Below are positions 35,520 through 44,216 of a stretch of DNA of 64,000 nucleotides, piece by piece. Position 1 is the stretch's first letter; the number at the start of each line of letters is the position of its first letter. Origin of the DNA: Gelidibacter sp035515035 (GTDB lineage Bacteria; Bacteroidota; Bacteroidia; Flavobacteriales; Flavobacteriaceae); the NCBI RefSeq assembly GCF_035515035.1, contig NZ_DATJCA010000106.1:103018-167017 (forward strand), read 5' to 3'. Under the pieces are notes generated by a model. The model was not told the origin of the DNA and made no database searches. It was given only the letters and a program-made list of their open reading frames with translations. A program made the translations under genes and the position numbers.

Positions 35520-36233
35520 TTAAATATGCTTAATCTCACTATCTTCCAATATCGAATCCCCACGTAATCTTAAGAATATTTGTGCTACTGCAATCGTATC
35601 TTTTTCGCAATAGATAACGATGCGATCAACATCATTGTCTTCATAATACACACGGCATACCTCACTGCCATCAATATCATCTTTGGGCGACGGAATTCCG
35701 AGCACGTTGGTCAACAATTTTAAAGACGTATAATTTTTATAATCGCCAAACTTCCATAGATCCATGGTGTCCAAATGCGGGACTTCCCAAGGCTTTTTAC
35801 CGAAGAGGTTCAACTTATTTGGCAATTCAATATTTTGGATGATCATACGCCTTGCGATATAAGGAAAATCAAATTCCTTCCCATTATGCGCACACAACAA
35901 ATGTTTAGTTTGACTGAAATGAGATAGCACTAGATTTTTAAAATCATTGAGAATTTTAGCTTCATTACCATAAAATGAGGTCACTCGAAAAGTTCTGATA
36001 TCCCCTTGAAATTTAAAATATCCGACAGAAATACACACAATTTTTCCAAACTCCGCCCATATTCCTGCCCGTTCATAAAAATCCCCCGCTGAAATATCGG
36101 CTCTTTGGTATCTGGATTTGAGTTCCCACAGCTCTTGTTTGGTTTTGTCCAAATCTGAGAAATGATGTGTTTCTGGAACCGTTTCTATATCCAGGAATAA
36201 GATGTCTTCTAGATTGAGTTTGCTGATCATCAT
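35520..36233 (-). CDS. DEDD-type 3'-5' exonuclease (PolB-like exonuclease domain)
   Basis: 237 residues. Exo I motif FLDIETVPE (near 13-21), Exo II in LCAHNGKEFDFPYIARRM (near 115-132), and Exo III region with YCEKDTIAV (near 209-217), consistent with a predicted PolB-like 3'-5' exonuclease acting alone. Start ATG 36231-36233 (or the next ATG). Palindromic element copy 4 lies 2 bases upstream. Confidence 0.85.
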   Translation of the reverse strand: MMISKLNLEDILFLDIETVPETHHFSDLDKTKQELWELKSRYQRADISAGDFYERAGIWAEFGKIVCISVGYFKFQGDIRTFRVTSFYGNEAKILNDFKNLVLSHFSQTKHLLCAHNGKEFDFPYIARRMIIQNIELPNKLNLFGKKPWEVPHLDTMDLWKFGDYKNYTSLKLLTNVLGIPSPKDDIDGSEVCRVYYEDNDVDRIVIYCEKDTIAVAQIFLRLRGDSILEDSEIKHI

Positions 36234-36235
36234 CC

Positions 36236-36267
36236 ATTCCCACGAAGGCGGGAATCTTTTTAATTAA
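36236..36267 (-). repeat. Start-codon-proximal palindromic element, copy 4 (exonuclease)
   Basis: Minus strand AATTAAAAAGATTCCCGCCT followed by TCGTGGGAAT and then the ATG two bases on. One of the best preserved copies, including the AATTAAAAA flank seen at trpS and hemH. Confidence 0.78.
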
Positions 36268-36295
36268 TATCCTTTATATATTCCTGTTGTGCTCA

Positions 36296-37456
36296 CTAAT
36301 TTTGGCCCATCATTTTATAGGCCTCATTAATATAGGTATAAATATCTTCCGTAAACGGATCTATAGCTTCATCCACCTTTAACGATTTATGGCCCAAGCG
36401 CACAACAATCACGTTATCCTCAGGTTGTACGATCACATACTGACCTAAATGGCCACGCATCATGAAAAAGTCCCTGCCATTATGGTCTTGAATCAACCAC
36501 CAGCCGTAGCCATATTCTGGACTTTCTGGAAAACGAGGCATAACCGATTTTACCACAAAAGCAGAATCTAAAATTTGTTGGCCGTTCCATTTTCCATGGT
36601 TTTTAAATAACTTTCCATAGCGCGCAAAATCTTTGGCATTACTTGCAATACAACAATAGGCTTTGACCAAATCATTCGCTTCACTGTCCACTTGCCAAAG
36701 GGTTGAATTCTCAGATCCCAAAGGTTTCCAAAAAGATTCTGAAAGGTAATCGTATAATTTTTTTCCTGTTGCTTTTTCAATGACCATGGCCAATAGTTGT
36801 GTGTCACCGCTGGCGTATTTAAATTTTTGTCCAGGCTCGTCGTCCATTTTTAATCCTAAAATCACTTTTTTAATATCATCATCAAAATAGGCACGTGTGG
36901 TTATGGATAATGGCGAATAATAGGCTTCATCCCAATTAGTACCGGAACTCATGGAAGAGAGATCGCCAACCGTCATTCTTGCAGCTTTTCCTTCACTAAA
37001 TTCTGGGAAGTAATCACCAACTGGTTGGTCTAAACTCTTAATGTGACCTTGCTCAATGGCTTTTTGCATCAATCCAGAAACATAGCTTTTCGCTATGGAA
37101 AAGGAATTGGACTTGGACTTTTCATCAAATCCGTCATAATACTTTTCAAACCAAATACTGTCGTTTTTTATAATCACATAAGCAATAGTACCGAGGTCTG
37201 TATTCATTTTTTGGAGTGCATCTGTTTCTTTTACAGAATTATATTCCAAATGGTTTGGCCAAGGTTGAGGGGTTCCGTTTGCCACTTTTTCATTATCAAA
37301 TTCTTTATAGTCTTCTAAATAGGCGGTAGTATGACCTTTGAGATAAATAGTTCTCACCGCTTTTAGTAAATAATCAGTATCGGTAATGTATAAAACGGCT
37401 ACTATGAGTACTAGTAAAATGAGGATCCATTTAAGGAACTGTTTGAGAAATTTCAT
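36296..37456 (-). CDS. Serine hydrolase of beta-lactamase/PBP-like fold (class C type)
   Basis: 386 residues with one N-terminal membrane anchor (about 8-25: FLKWILILLVLIVAVLYI). The catalytic SxxK motif is SIAKSY (near 124-129). A YASGD stretch stands where class C enzymes carry YxN. The C-terminal strand GYGWWLIQDHNGRDFFMMRGHLGQ contains the HxG-type triad motif (RGHLGQ). It may be a carboxypeptidase or esterase rather than a beta-lactamase; substrate unknown. Confidence 0.87.
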   Translation of the reverse strand: MKFLKQFLKWILILLVLIVAVLYITDTDYLLKAVRTIYLKGHTTAYLEDYKEFDNEKVANGTPQPWPNHLEYNSVKETDALQKMNTDLGTIAYVIIKNDSIWFEKYYDGFDEKSKSNSFSIAKSYVSGLMQKAIEQGHIKSLDQPVGDYFPEFSEGKAARMTVGDLSSMSSGTNWDEAYYSPLSITTRAYFDDDIKKVILGLKMDDEPGQKFKYASGDTQLLAMVIEKATGKKLYDYLSESFWKPLGSENSTLWQVDSEANDLVKAYCCIASNAKDFARYGKLFKNHGKWNGQQILDSAFVVKSVMPRFPESPEYGYGWWLIQDHNGRDFFMMRGHLGQYVIVQPEDNVIVVRLGHKSLKVDEAIDPFTEDIYTYINEAYKMMGQN

Positions 37457-37551
37457 TAGTTGGAGTTTAGTGGACTAAATATAAGGAATATTCTCGCAAT
37501 GGCTATACAAGAATGCTTTGCAGCTTTTAAAATCTAATAGGACTTATTTGT

Positions 37552-38025
37552 TTAAAATAAAGATTGCTGTTTATAAGGGCTTTCATGTTCCAACAGCCAT
37601 TGTTTGCGGTACAATCCACCGGCGTAACCTGTCAAACTTCCGTCACTTCCAATAACACGATGGCAAGGAATTACAATCCACAATGGATTCCTGCCATTGG
37701 CATTGGCGACCGCTCTTATGGCTTTGACATCTCCCAATTGCTGTGCTAGTTCTAAATAGGAGCATGTTTTTCCGTAGGGAATGGTTTGAAGTGCGTCCCA
37801 AACTTTCTTTTGAAAGTCTGTGCCCTCAGGATTTAAAATGAGATCGAATTGTGTGCGCTTCCCTTCAAAATATTGATTGAGTTGATGGACGCAATCTTCT
37901 AGTTCTATGGGAATAATATCCGTGACTTTTTCTTCAGAATTCAAAATGGTGATGGCGCTAATGCCGTCTTCATCACCACTGATTTTAGTGAACCCTAATG
38001 GCGATTTGATGATGCAGGATTCCAC
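37552..38025 (-). CDS. ogt: Methylated-DNA-[protein]-cysteine S-methyltransferase
   Basis: Removes alkyl groups from O6-alkylguanine in one step. 157 residues from a GTG start (38023-38025) that overlaps the stop of the upstream CNNM gene. The acceptor Cys121 is in IVIPCHRVIG; GYAGGLYRKQWLLEHE completes the signature. No Ada-type regulatory domain. Likely cotranscribed with the CNNM/CBS gene. Confidence 0.94.
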   Translation of the reverse strand: MESCIIKSPLGFTKISGDEDGISAITILNSEEKVTDIIPIELEDCVHQLNQYFEGKRTQFDLILNPEGTDFQKKVWDALQTIPYGKTCSYLELAQQLGDVKAIRAVANANGRNPLWIVIPCHRVIGSDGSLTGYAGGLYRKQWLLEHESPYKQQSLF

Positions 38026-39137
38026 TAACGATCATTCTTTAGGTTGTCGTTTTTAGGTTCAGCTTCATTGTGCTGCCCATCCTGAATGATTTTCAAGTGT
38101 TTAGCGCGAGTTTCCCAACTTTTTCGAGCCTGCGTTTGTAGGTCTGCAACAGTATCACTTTCATCCATGATTTCAAGACCTAACAAGGTTTCAATTACAT
38201 CTTCCATAGTGACCAATCCTGTAACGGTGCCGTATTCATCCACGACCAACGCCATATGGTTTTTACTCTCTATCAATTTTTCAAATAAGATGGGAATTGG
38301 CAAGTTCCGTTCAATAATGATAATATCCCTTCTTATATCTGCCAATATTTTATGATCATTATCAAGGGCCATTTCTCTGAAAATATCATCTTTGAGAACC
38401 AGTCCTGTAATATTATCCGGGTTTTCAGAATAGATTGGAATTCGCGATACACGGAGTTCAAGGTGCTCCTCAAAAAATGATTTCACCGAGGTCTTTTCAT
38501 CTTCTGAAACCATCATGGTACGGGGCGTCATGATGTCCTTTGCTAAAATCTTTTTAAAATTGATGAGGTTTTTAATAATTTTACTCTCCGATTCCTGAAA
38601 TACACCTTCTTCATGGGCAATATCCGTCATGGCTAAAAAGCTATCTCTACTCACAGTGCTAACGTGGGCGTTTTTTCCACCAATAAGTTTGGTGGTCAAC
38701 TGTAAAAGCCAAAGAATACCGGTATATTTTAAAGGGAAAATTAGGATATTGAGCCCTTTTGCAGTGAAATTAGCCAATTTTTTCCAATAGGTAGCACCTA
38801 TTGTTTTAGGAATGATTTCAGAAAGAACCAAAATGAGAAGGGTCATCACCGCCGATACGATCAAAATGGAATTATCGCCATTTCCAAATACTTTTTCGGC
38901 CTGCACACCCACTAAAATGGCGCCTACAGTGTGTGCAATGGTGTTGAGTGTTAAAATGGCGATGAGCGGTTGATCAACATCCTTTTTTAATGCTTCCAAA
39001 CTTACCGCATAACTTTTGCCTTCTTTCTTCTTAATATTAATGAACGTTGGTGTTAGGCTCAATAACACCGCTTCTAATATGGAACAGAGGAAGGAAAAGA
39101 AAATGGAAATAAAAGCATAGAGGATTAATAAGGTCAT
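38025..39137 (-). CDS. CNNM/DUF21 plus CBS-pair membrane protein (hemolysin C-like)
   Basis: 370 residues. Four membrane segments in the CNNM/DUF21 part (to about 160). Two CBS domains follow (around 195-320), with MTPRTMMVSEDE and VVDEYGTVTGLVTMEDVIETLLG. The family includes magnesium/cobalt exporters (CorC/YfjD group); this protein seems to lack the extra CorC_HlyC domain at the C-terminus. It ends in a charged 30-residue tail. Overlaps ogt by one codon position. Confidence 0.9.
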   Translation of the reverse strand: MTLLILYAFISIFFSFLCSILEAVLLSLTPTFINIKKKEGKSYAVSLEALKKDVDQPLIAILTLNTIAHTVGAILVGVQAEKVFGNGDNSILIVSAVMTLLILVLSEIIPKTIGATYWKKLANFTAKGLNILIFPLKYTGILWLLQLTTKLIGGKNAHVSTVSRDSFLAMTDIAHEEGVFQESESKIIKNLINFKKILAKDIMTPRTMMVSEDEKTSVKSFFEEHLELRVSRIPIYSENPDNITGLVLKDDIFREMALDNDHKILADIRRDIIIIERNLPIPILFEKLIESKNHMALVVDEYGTVTGLVTMEDVIETLLGLEIMDESDTVADLQTQARKSWETRAKHLKIIQDGQHNEAEPKNDNLKNDR

Positions 39138-39219
39138 TGATTTAAGTGTTTCCTGCTAATTTAAGGATATTCTTAGTTTCTTTATTTATGTTTTGATGAA
39201 AAACAATTGACAATTAGCG

Positions 39220-39627
39220 CTAACTTTCTAAAATGATGCTGGTTGTTGGAACTCCATATTGTGAAATACGTTCAATAAAGGTGATCAGATCCTGAGTGTT
39301 TTTAAAATATCCAAGGATACACAGACTATCTTGACCCGTAATCCGATCGCAACGCTGCACTTCTTCTTGAGGGATAATTTGGTTGTAGGCGGTTCTTAAA
39401 GTACTCGATTGATGGATTTTTAAATTGATATAAGCTTTGGTTGCCACCCCAAGTTTTTCATGATTGAGTTTTAGGGAGTATCCTAAGATAATTCCTTTTT
39501 CCTCCAATTGCTTAACGCGTTTACCTACAGCTGGAGCAGAGAGTTCTACTTTTTTGCCAATGGTTGCAAAAGATTCGCGTGAGTTTCGACGAAGCATTTG
39601 GAGGATTTTTGTATCTATACTGTCCAT
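39220..39627 (-). CDS. Lrp/AsnC-family transcriptional regulator
   Basis: 135 residues from ATG 39625-39627 (MDSIDTKILQMLRR); a TTG start nine bases upstream is less likely. N-terminal helix-turn-helix (about 4-60, SFATIGKKVELSAPAVGKRVKQLEEKGI), followed by the RAM ligand-binding domain (VATKAYINLKIH ... ITGQDSLCILGYF). Target genes unknown; it sits between CNNM and hemB but has its own spacing (160 bases). Confidence 0.92.
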   Translation of the reverse strand: MDSIDTKILQMLRRNSRESFATIGKKVELSAPAVGKRVKQLEEKGIILGYSLKLNHEKLGVATKAYINLKIHQSSTLRTAYNQIIPQEEVQRCDRITGQDSLCILGYFKNTQDLITFIERISQYGVPTTSIILES

Positions 39628-39790
39628 TTGAATCAAAAATATATGATGTGATTATACATTAAATCGAAATTAAATATATAAAATTATTTTTGATAGATAA
39701 CCAAAATTGCAGTTTAATGTGATTTACCAAAAACGAATTAGAATATTCTACTAATTTAATTTTGATAAAATTTTATATAAATCAACTCTT

Positions 39791-40783
39791 TTACTTATTC
39801 AAAAGTCTCATTACGTCCTTCGCAAAGTAAGATGCAATCACATCAGCTCCAGCACGTTTTATGGCGGTAATTTGTTCCATCATCACAGCATCATGATTTA
39901 ACCAGCCTTTTTCAGCAGCGGCTTTTAGCATGGCATATTCTCCAGAAACTTGATATACCGCCACCGGCACATCCACGGCATTTTTGATTTCGCGTACAAT
40001 ATCTAAGTAGCACAACCCAGGTTTGATCATCACAATATCTGCCCCTTCATCAATATCCATCTCTGTTTCTCTAAGCGCTTCAATACGATTTCCGTAATCC
40101 ATTTGGTACGTGCTTTTATCCTTCGGAACATTTTTCATGTCCACTGGCGCAGAATCCAAGGCATCACGGAAAGGTCCGTAAAATGCAGAGGCGTATTTAG
40201 CCGAATAGCTCATAATTCCGGTATCCGTAAAGCCTTCATCTTCCAAGGCTTCACGAATGGCTAAAATACGGCCGTCCATCATATCACTTGGCGCGACAAA
40301 ATCGGCACCAGCCTGAGCATGGGAAACACTCATTTCAGCTAAAAGATCCACCGATTCATCATTCAGAATCAATCCATTTTGCACGATGCCATCATGTCCA
40401 TAAGCGGAATACGGATCAAAAGCCACGTCAGTCATCACCAACATCTCTGGACAGGCGTTCTTAACCGTTTTGATAGCACGTTGCATCAATCCGTTTGGGT
40501 TGATGGCTTCTTTACCTTGGTTGTCTTTTAAGTTGTCAGGAACTTTTACAAAAAGCAAAACAGATTTTAAGCCCATGCTCCAAAGGTCCTTAACTTCTTT
40601 TTCTAAGAGATCTAAGCTGTAACGGAAGTAATTTGGCATGGAGGCAATTTCCTCTTTGACATGTTTGCCTTCCACAACAAAAAGTGGTACTAAAAAATCA
40701 TTTGGTGAAATGATGGTTTCTCTTACTAATGAACGAATGGCATCATTGGCTCTTAATCTTCTATTTCTTCTTAATGGGTACAT
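39791..40783 (-). CDS. hemB: Delta-aminolevulinic acid dehydratase
   Basis: Joins two aminolevulinate molecules into porphobilinogen. 330 residues. The catalytic Lys residues are in IMSYSAKYASAFYGPFRDA and IVMIKPGLCYLDI. The metal site reads MTDVAFDPYSAYGHDG, with Asp/Ala instead of the Cys triad DVCLCxYTxHGHCG, so it belongs to the Mg-type rather than the zinc-type. Last gene of the minus-strand haem set; hemF begins 41 bases upstream. Confidence 0.96.
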   Translation of the reverse strand: MYPLRRNRRLRANDAIRSLVRETIISPNDFLVPLFVVEGKHVKEEIASMPNYFRYSLDLLEKEVKDLWSMGLKSVLLFVKVPDNLKDNQGKEAINPNGLMQRAIKTVKNACPEMLVMTDVAFDPYSAYGHDGIVQNGLILNDESVDLLAEMSVSHAQAGADFVAPSDMMDGRILAIREALEDEGFTDTGIMSYSAKYASAFYGPFRDALDSAPVDMKNVPKDKSTYQMDYGNRIEALRETEMDIDEGADIVMIKPGLCYLDIVREIKNAVDVPVAVYQVSGEYAMLKAAAEKGWLNHDAVMMEQITAIKRAGADVIASYFAKDVMRLLNK

Positions 40784-40824
40784 AGTTTTCAGTATTCAGT
40801 GTGCAGTAGTTAATTTAAAATCTA

Positions 40825-41736
40825 TTATAATCTTGACGTCCAATCTACAGGATGTTTTAATACGTCTAATAGTCGGTCTTCTTCACTTCCTTTCTCCGGA
40901 TGGTGGTCATACACCCACTGTACATGGGGCGGCAAACTCATCAAGATACTTTCAATGCGGCCATTGGTTTTTAATCCAAATAAGGTGCCTTTGTCGTGGA
41001 CCAAATTGAATTCTACATACCGGCCACGACGGATTTCCTGCCAATTTCGTTGCTCAACTGAATAGGGCATTTCTTTCCTTTTTTCCACTATGGGAACATA
41101 ACCGTCCAAAAAACTATCGCCAACTTCGATTACAAAGCTATACCAATCGTCCATGGACAGGTCATCTCGTGACTTGCAGTAATCAAAAAATAAACCACCC
41201 ACGCCGCGTGCTTCATTGCGGTGGGAATTCCAGAAATACTCGTCGCATCTTTTCTTGTACAGCGCGTAAAAGTCAGGATGATGCTTATCGCACGCTGTTT
41301 TACAGACCTGATGAAAATGAATGGCATCTTCGTCAAACAAATAATAAGGCGTTAGATCTTGTCCGCCACCAAACCATGAATCGACGATATTTCCCTGTTG
41401 GTCATACATTTCGAAATAACGCCAATTGGCATGTACGGTCGGGACCATCGGATTTTTTGGATGAAGTACTAAACTTAAGCCGCAGGCAAAGAAATTGGCA
41501 TCTTTAACTCCAAAATATTGCTGCATGCTATCCGGTAATTCACCATGAACTGCAGAGATATTGACGCCTCCCTTTTCAAAAACATTGCCGTTTTCAATGA
41601 CTCGTGTGCGTCCGCCACCGCCTTCGGGACGTTCCCAAAGATCTTCTTGAAATTTAGCCTTGCCATCTACAGTCTCAATTTTTGAAGTGATGGTGTCTTG
41701 GAGGGTGAGGATGTAATTGTAGAATTTATCTTTCAT
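40825..41736 (-). CDS. hemF: Oxygen-dependent coproporphyrinogen III oxidase
   Basis: Two oxidative decarboxylations to protoporphyrinogen IX. 303 residues. The conserved GGGRTRVIENGNVFEKGGVN and SSFMGGGQDLTPYYLF-type stretches (DSWFGGGQDLTPYYLF) and FVEFNLVHDKGTLFGL are present. Needs O2, consistent with an aerobic cell. Its start overlaps the GNAT gene stop (41726-41736). Confidence 0.96.
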   Translation of the reverse strand: MKDKFYNYILTLQDTITSKIETVDGKAKFQEDLWERPEGGGGRTRVIENGNVFEKGGVNISAVHGELPDSMQQYFGVKDANFFACGLSLVLHPKNPMVPTVHANWRYFEMYDQQGNIVDSWFGGGQDLTPYYLFDEDAIHFHQVCKTACDKHHPDFYALYKKRCDEYFWNSHRNEARGVGGLFFDYCKSRDDLSMDDWYSFVIEVGDSFLDGYVPIVEKRKEMPYSVEQRNWQEIRRGRYVEFNLVHDKGTLFGLKTNGRIESILMSLPPHVQWVYDHHPEKGSEEDRLLDVLKHPVDWTSRL

Positions 41737-42265
41737 GTTTTAATTCAAAAAGTTCCATATCTAAAGGTGCTTTATTTAATGGCTCAAACTCATCCTTTAA
41801 AGTACCTTGCCATTTAAAACCTGATCCTAAAGCCGTATTTACGCTTGACAAATTCGTTTTGTGTGACAGTATTTGAAGTGTTTCCAATCCTAATTCTTCC
41901 ATAGTATATTGGGAGGTTGCCTTTATAGCTTTCTTCATCAAGCCTTTGCCTTTAAAACGTTGGCCAATGCAATAGGCGAATTCTCCTTGTTTTGCTTCCC
42001 AGTCTAAATTCTTCAAAATGATCATCCCTATGATATCTATACTGTGTTTATCTTGGATGATATAAACGAATTCCTTTCTTTTTTCAGCCGCTTTGATTTT
42101 TCGTTTGATATAGTTTTGTGTACTTTCCAAGGTGGTATTTTCTTCCAAGGTTTTTGGTAGAAACCGAATAAAGCGTTCGGTATTGGACACCAGTAATTTA
42201 TTCAGCTGCAAGGCGTTTTTGGGCTGTAAAAGCGAAATACTGAAATGTTCCGAACTATAAATCAT
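41726..42265 (-). CDS. GNAT-family N-acetyltransferase (RimJ/RimL-like)
   Basis: 179 residues. The acetyl-CoA loop region reads YCIGQRFKGKGLMKKAIKATSQY with Q/RxxGxG/A-like spacing near 110-120. Similar proteins acetylate ribosomal protein N-termini or small amines; substrate unknown. Overlaps the EI24 gene upstream and hemF downstream by about ten bases, so it is translated within the haem operon but probably unrelated to haem. Confidence 0.82.
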   Translation of the reverse strand: MIYSSEHFSISLLQPKNALQLNKLLVSNTERFIRFLPKTLEENTTLESTQNYIKRKIKAAEKRKEFVYIIQDKHSIDIIGMIILKNLDWEAKQGEFAYCIGQRFKGKGLMKKAIKATSQYTMEELGLETLQILSHKTNLSSVNTALGSGFKWQGTLKDEFEPLNKAPLDMELFELKHER

Positions 42266-43016
42266 TAGATTTCAATCTGTTTTGTGATTTAAGCAAAGCT
42301 ACTGTTTCCGTTGATGCCGCAGTTACTGATAACGGCAATACAAAAATAATCCCGATAATGGGGATCAATAAAAACAACATAAAAACGATTCCATTTCCAA
42401 TGGCCAGTCCGCGGTGTTGTTTTACAAAATTAATGCTTTCATCATATTTGAAATGCCGCTCCAAAGTATAGTCCATGTTTCCAAAACCTGCATAATAGGC
42501 TTGGACTAAGAACAATGCTATGGTAGAAAAGATACCAATTACTGGAATAAATCCGATGAGAATAATGGGGATTGTCAACAACAATTCCATCACTAAATTT
42601 CTCAGGTTAATTCGTATGCCACGCCATAATTGTTCAGAAAAAGAGGTATTTCTATGCTGATGTCTTTCTACACCTAAAAGATGGGCTTCAATTTTTTCGG
42701 ATACCGGACTCATAAAAGGCGCTGACAAGGCCATGACAATGTGCTTGTAAAGTATAAATCCCAACACGAGAATTAAAATACCACTTAAAATTTCGCTGAT
42801 TAGGAAAAACGTTTCTTTGCCCCATTCCCAAACCCATAGTTTGGATATATAATAGGCGAAATTATCTGAAAAGGAGTAAGCAGAAATAAGTATTGTTGAG
42901 GCCACTAAAAAACTGATCAGCATAGGAACGCCAAAATATTTCCAAAGTCTGAGTTTGGAAATCAATTTTAAAGTTCCTGCGTAGGCTTTAATGCCTTTGA
43001 AAATGTTGCCAATCAT
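42255..43016 (-). CDS. EI24/CysZ-family membrane protein
   Basis: 253 residues with four or more membrane helices (about 25-48, 65-85, 140-160, 205-230). Length and helix pattern fit the EI24/CysZ family, which in some bacteria takes up sulfate. No cysteine-synthesis gene nearby; here it sits between hemE and the GNAT gene. The transported substrate cannot be told from sequence. Confidence 0.75.
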   Translation of the reverse strand: MIGNIFKGIKAYAGTLKLISKLRLWKYFGVPMLISFLVASTILISAYSFSDNFAYYISKLWVWEWGKETFFLISEILSGILILVLGFILYKHIVMALSAPFMSPVSEKIEAHLLGVERHQHRNTSFSEQLWRGIRINLRNLVMELLLTIPIILIGFIPVIGIFSTIALFLVQAYYAGFGNMDYTLERHFKYDESINFVKQHRGLAIGNGIVFMLFLLIPIIGIIFVLPLSVTAASTETVALLKSQNRLKSNDL

Positions 43017-43069
43017 AGATTGAAATGAGACCTGACAGCTTTTTAAAACCTGTCAGGTCTGTGTATCAT

Positions 43070-44101
43070 TTAGTTCGGACTCTTATACTCTTTTACCGCA
43101 TCAATAAAGGCTTTGGCATTATCCAAAGGAATATTCGGTAAAATCCCGTGGCCTAAGTTGACGATATATTTATCTTTTCCAAACTCGTCAATCATCTGTT
43201 TTACCATTTTCTTGATTTCAGCAGGTGGCGAAAACAATCTGGAAGGATCAAAATTACCTTGTAGGGTAATATTTCCTCCAGTTAAATAACGTGCGTTTCT
43301 TGGAGAACAGGTCCAGTCAATTCCCAAAGCCGTGGCGTTTGATTTTGCCATATCACCTAAGGCAAACCAACAGCCTTTACCAAAAGCGATCACCGGGGCA
43401 TGATCCTTTAAAGCTTCAATGATCTGATTGATATATTGCCATGAAAACTCATGATAATCGGATGGCGCTAACATGCCGCCCCAAGAATCAAAAATTTGTA
43501 TCGCATCACATCCAGCAGCCACTTTTGCTTGTAAATAGGTAATGGTGGTGTCGGTTATTTTTTGCAATAATTGATGCGCTGCAATTGGATTTGTAAAACA
43601 AAACTGCTTTGCTTTGTCAAAATTTTTGCTGCCTTGACCTTGTACGCAATAACATAAAATAGTCCAAGGTGAACCTGCAAAACCAATCAATGGAACCTCG
43701 TCATTAAGCATTTCCTTCGTCATTTTAATGGCTTGTATGACATAATCCAATTCAACATGCACATCAGGAACAATCACCTTGTCCACATCTTTTTGTGTCC
43801 GTACTGGGTTTGGTAAATAGGGCCCGAAATCAGGTTTCATTTGCACCTCAATATTCATGGCTTGCGGAATCACCAAAATGTCGCTGAATAAAATAGCGGC
43901 ATCCATACCATACCGGCGGATGGGCTGCACGGTAATTTCACTCGCCAATTCTGGGGTTCTACAACGTGTAAAGAAATCGTATTTAGCCTTTATTTCTTGA
44001 AATTCCGGTAAATAGCGTCCAGCTTGACGCATCATCCAAACTGGTGGACGGTCTACTGTTTCACCTTTTAATGCTCTTAAGTATAAATCGTTTTTTACCA
44101 T
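43070..44101 (-). CDS. hemE: Uroporphyrinogen decarboxylase
   Basis: Decarboxylates the four acetates of uroporphyrinogen III. 343 residues. Starts PPVWMMRQAGRYLPEF near residue 18, the substrate-binding Arg motif; later DSWGGMLAPSDYHEF and NLGHGILPNIP. I start at ATG 44099-44101 (MVKNDLYLRALKGE), which aligns with family starts. An upstream ATG at 44108-44110 lies inside palindromic element copy 5 and would add MWD. Confidence 0.95.
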   Translation of the reverse strand: MVKNDLYLRALKGETVDRPPVWMMRQAGRYLPEFQEIKAKYDFFTRCRTPELASEITVQPIRRYGMDAAILFSDILVIPQAMNIEVQMKPDFGPYLPNPVRTQKDVDKVIVPDVHVELDYVIQAIKMTKEMLNDEVPLIGFAGSPWTILCYCVQGQGSKNFDKAKQFCFTNPIAAHQLLQKITDTTITYLQAKVAAGCDAIQIFDSWGGMLAPSDYHEFSWQYINQIIEALKDHAPVIAFGKGCWFALGDMAKSNATALGIDWTCSPRNARYLTGGNITLQGNFDPSRLFSPPAEIKKMVKQMIDEFGKDKYIVNLGHGILPNIPLDNAKAFIDAVKEYKSPN

Positions 44102-44108
44102 GTCCCAC

Positions 44109-44140
44109 ATTCCTGCGAAAGCAGGAATCTCATTATTAAG
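44109..44140 (-). repeat. Start-codon-proximal palindromic element, copy 5 (hemE)
   Basis: Minus strand GATTCCTGCTTTCGCAGGAA then TGTGGGACATG, where ATG starts hemE. A perfect 8-bp stem ATTCCTGC / GCAGGAAT with a TTTC loop. It sits between hemCD and hemE. Confidence 0.8.
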
Positions 44141-44216
44141 TTAGTCTTTTTATTATATAGTAATTCAGAATTAAAAACCTACTTGCAGGTTATGTCTGTA
44201 TTATATTATGTCTGTT

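Noticed and set aside
41726..43016. EI24 and GNAT genes as new haem functions
   Set aside because: Only their position supports it; the families have other known uses.
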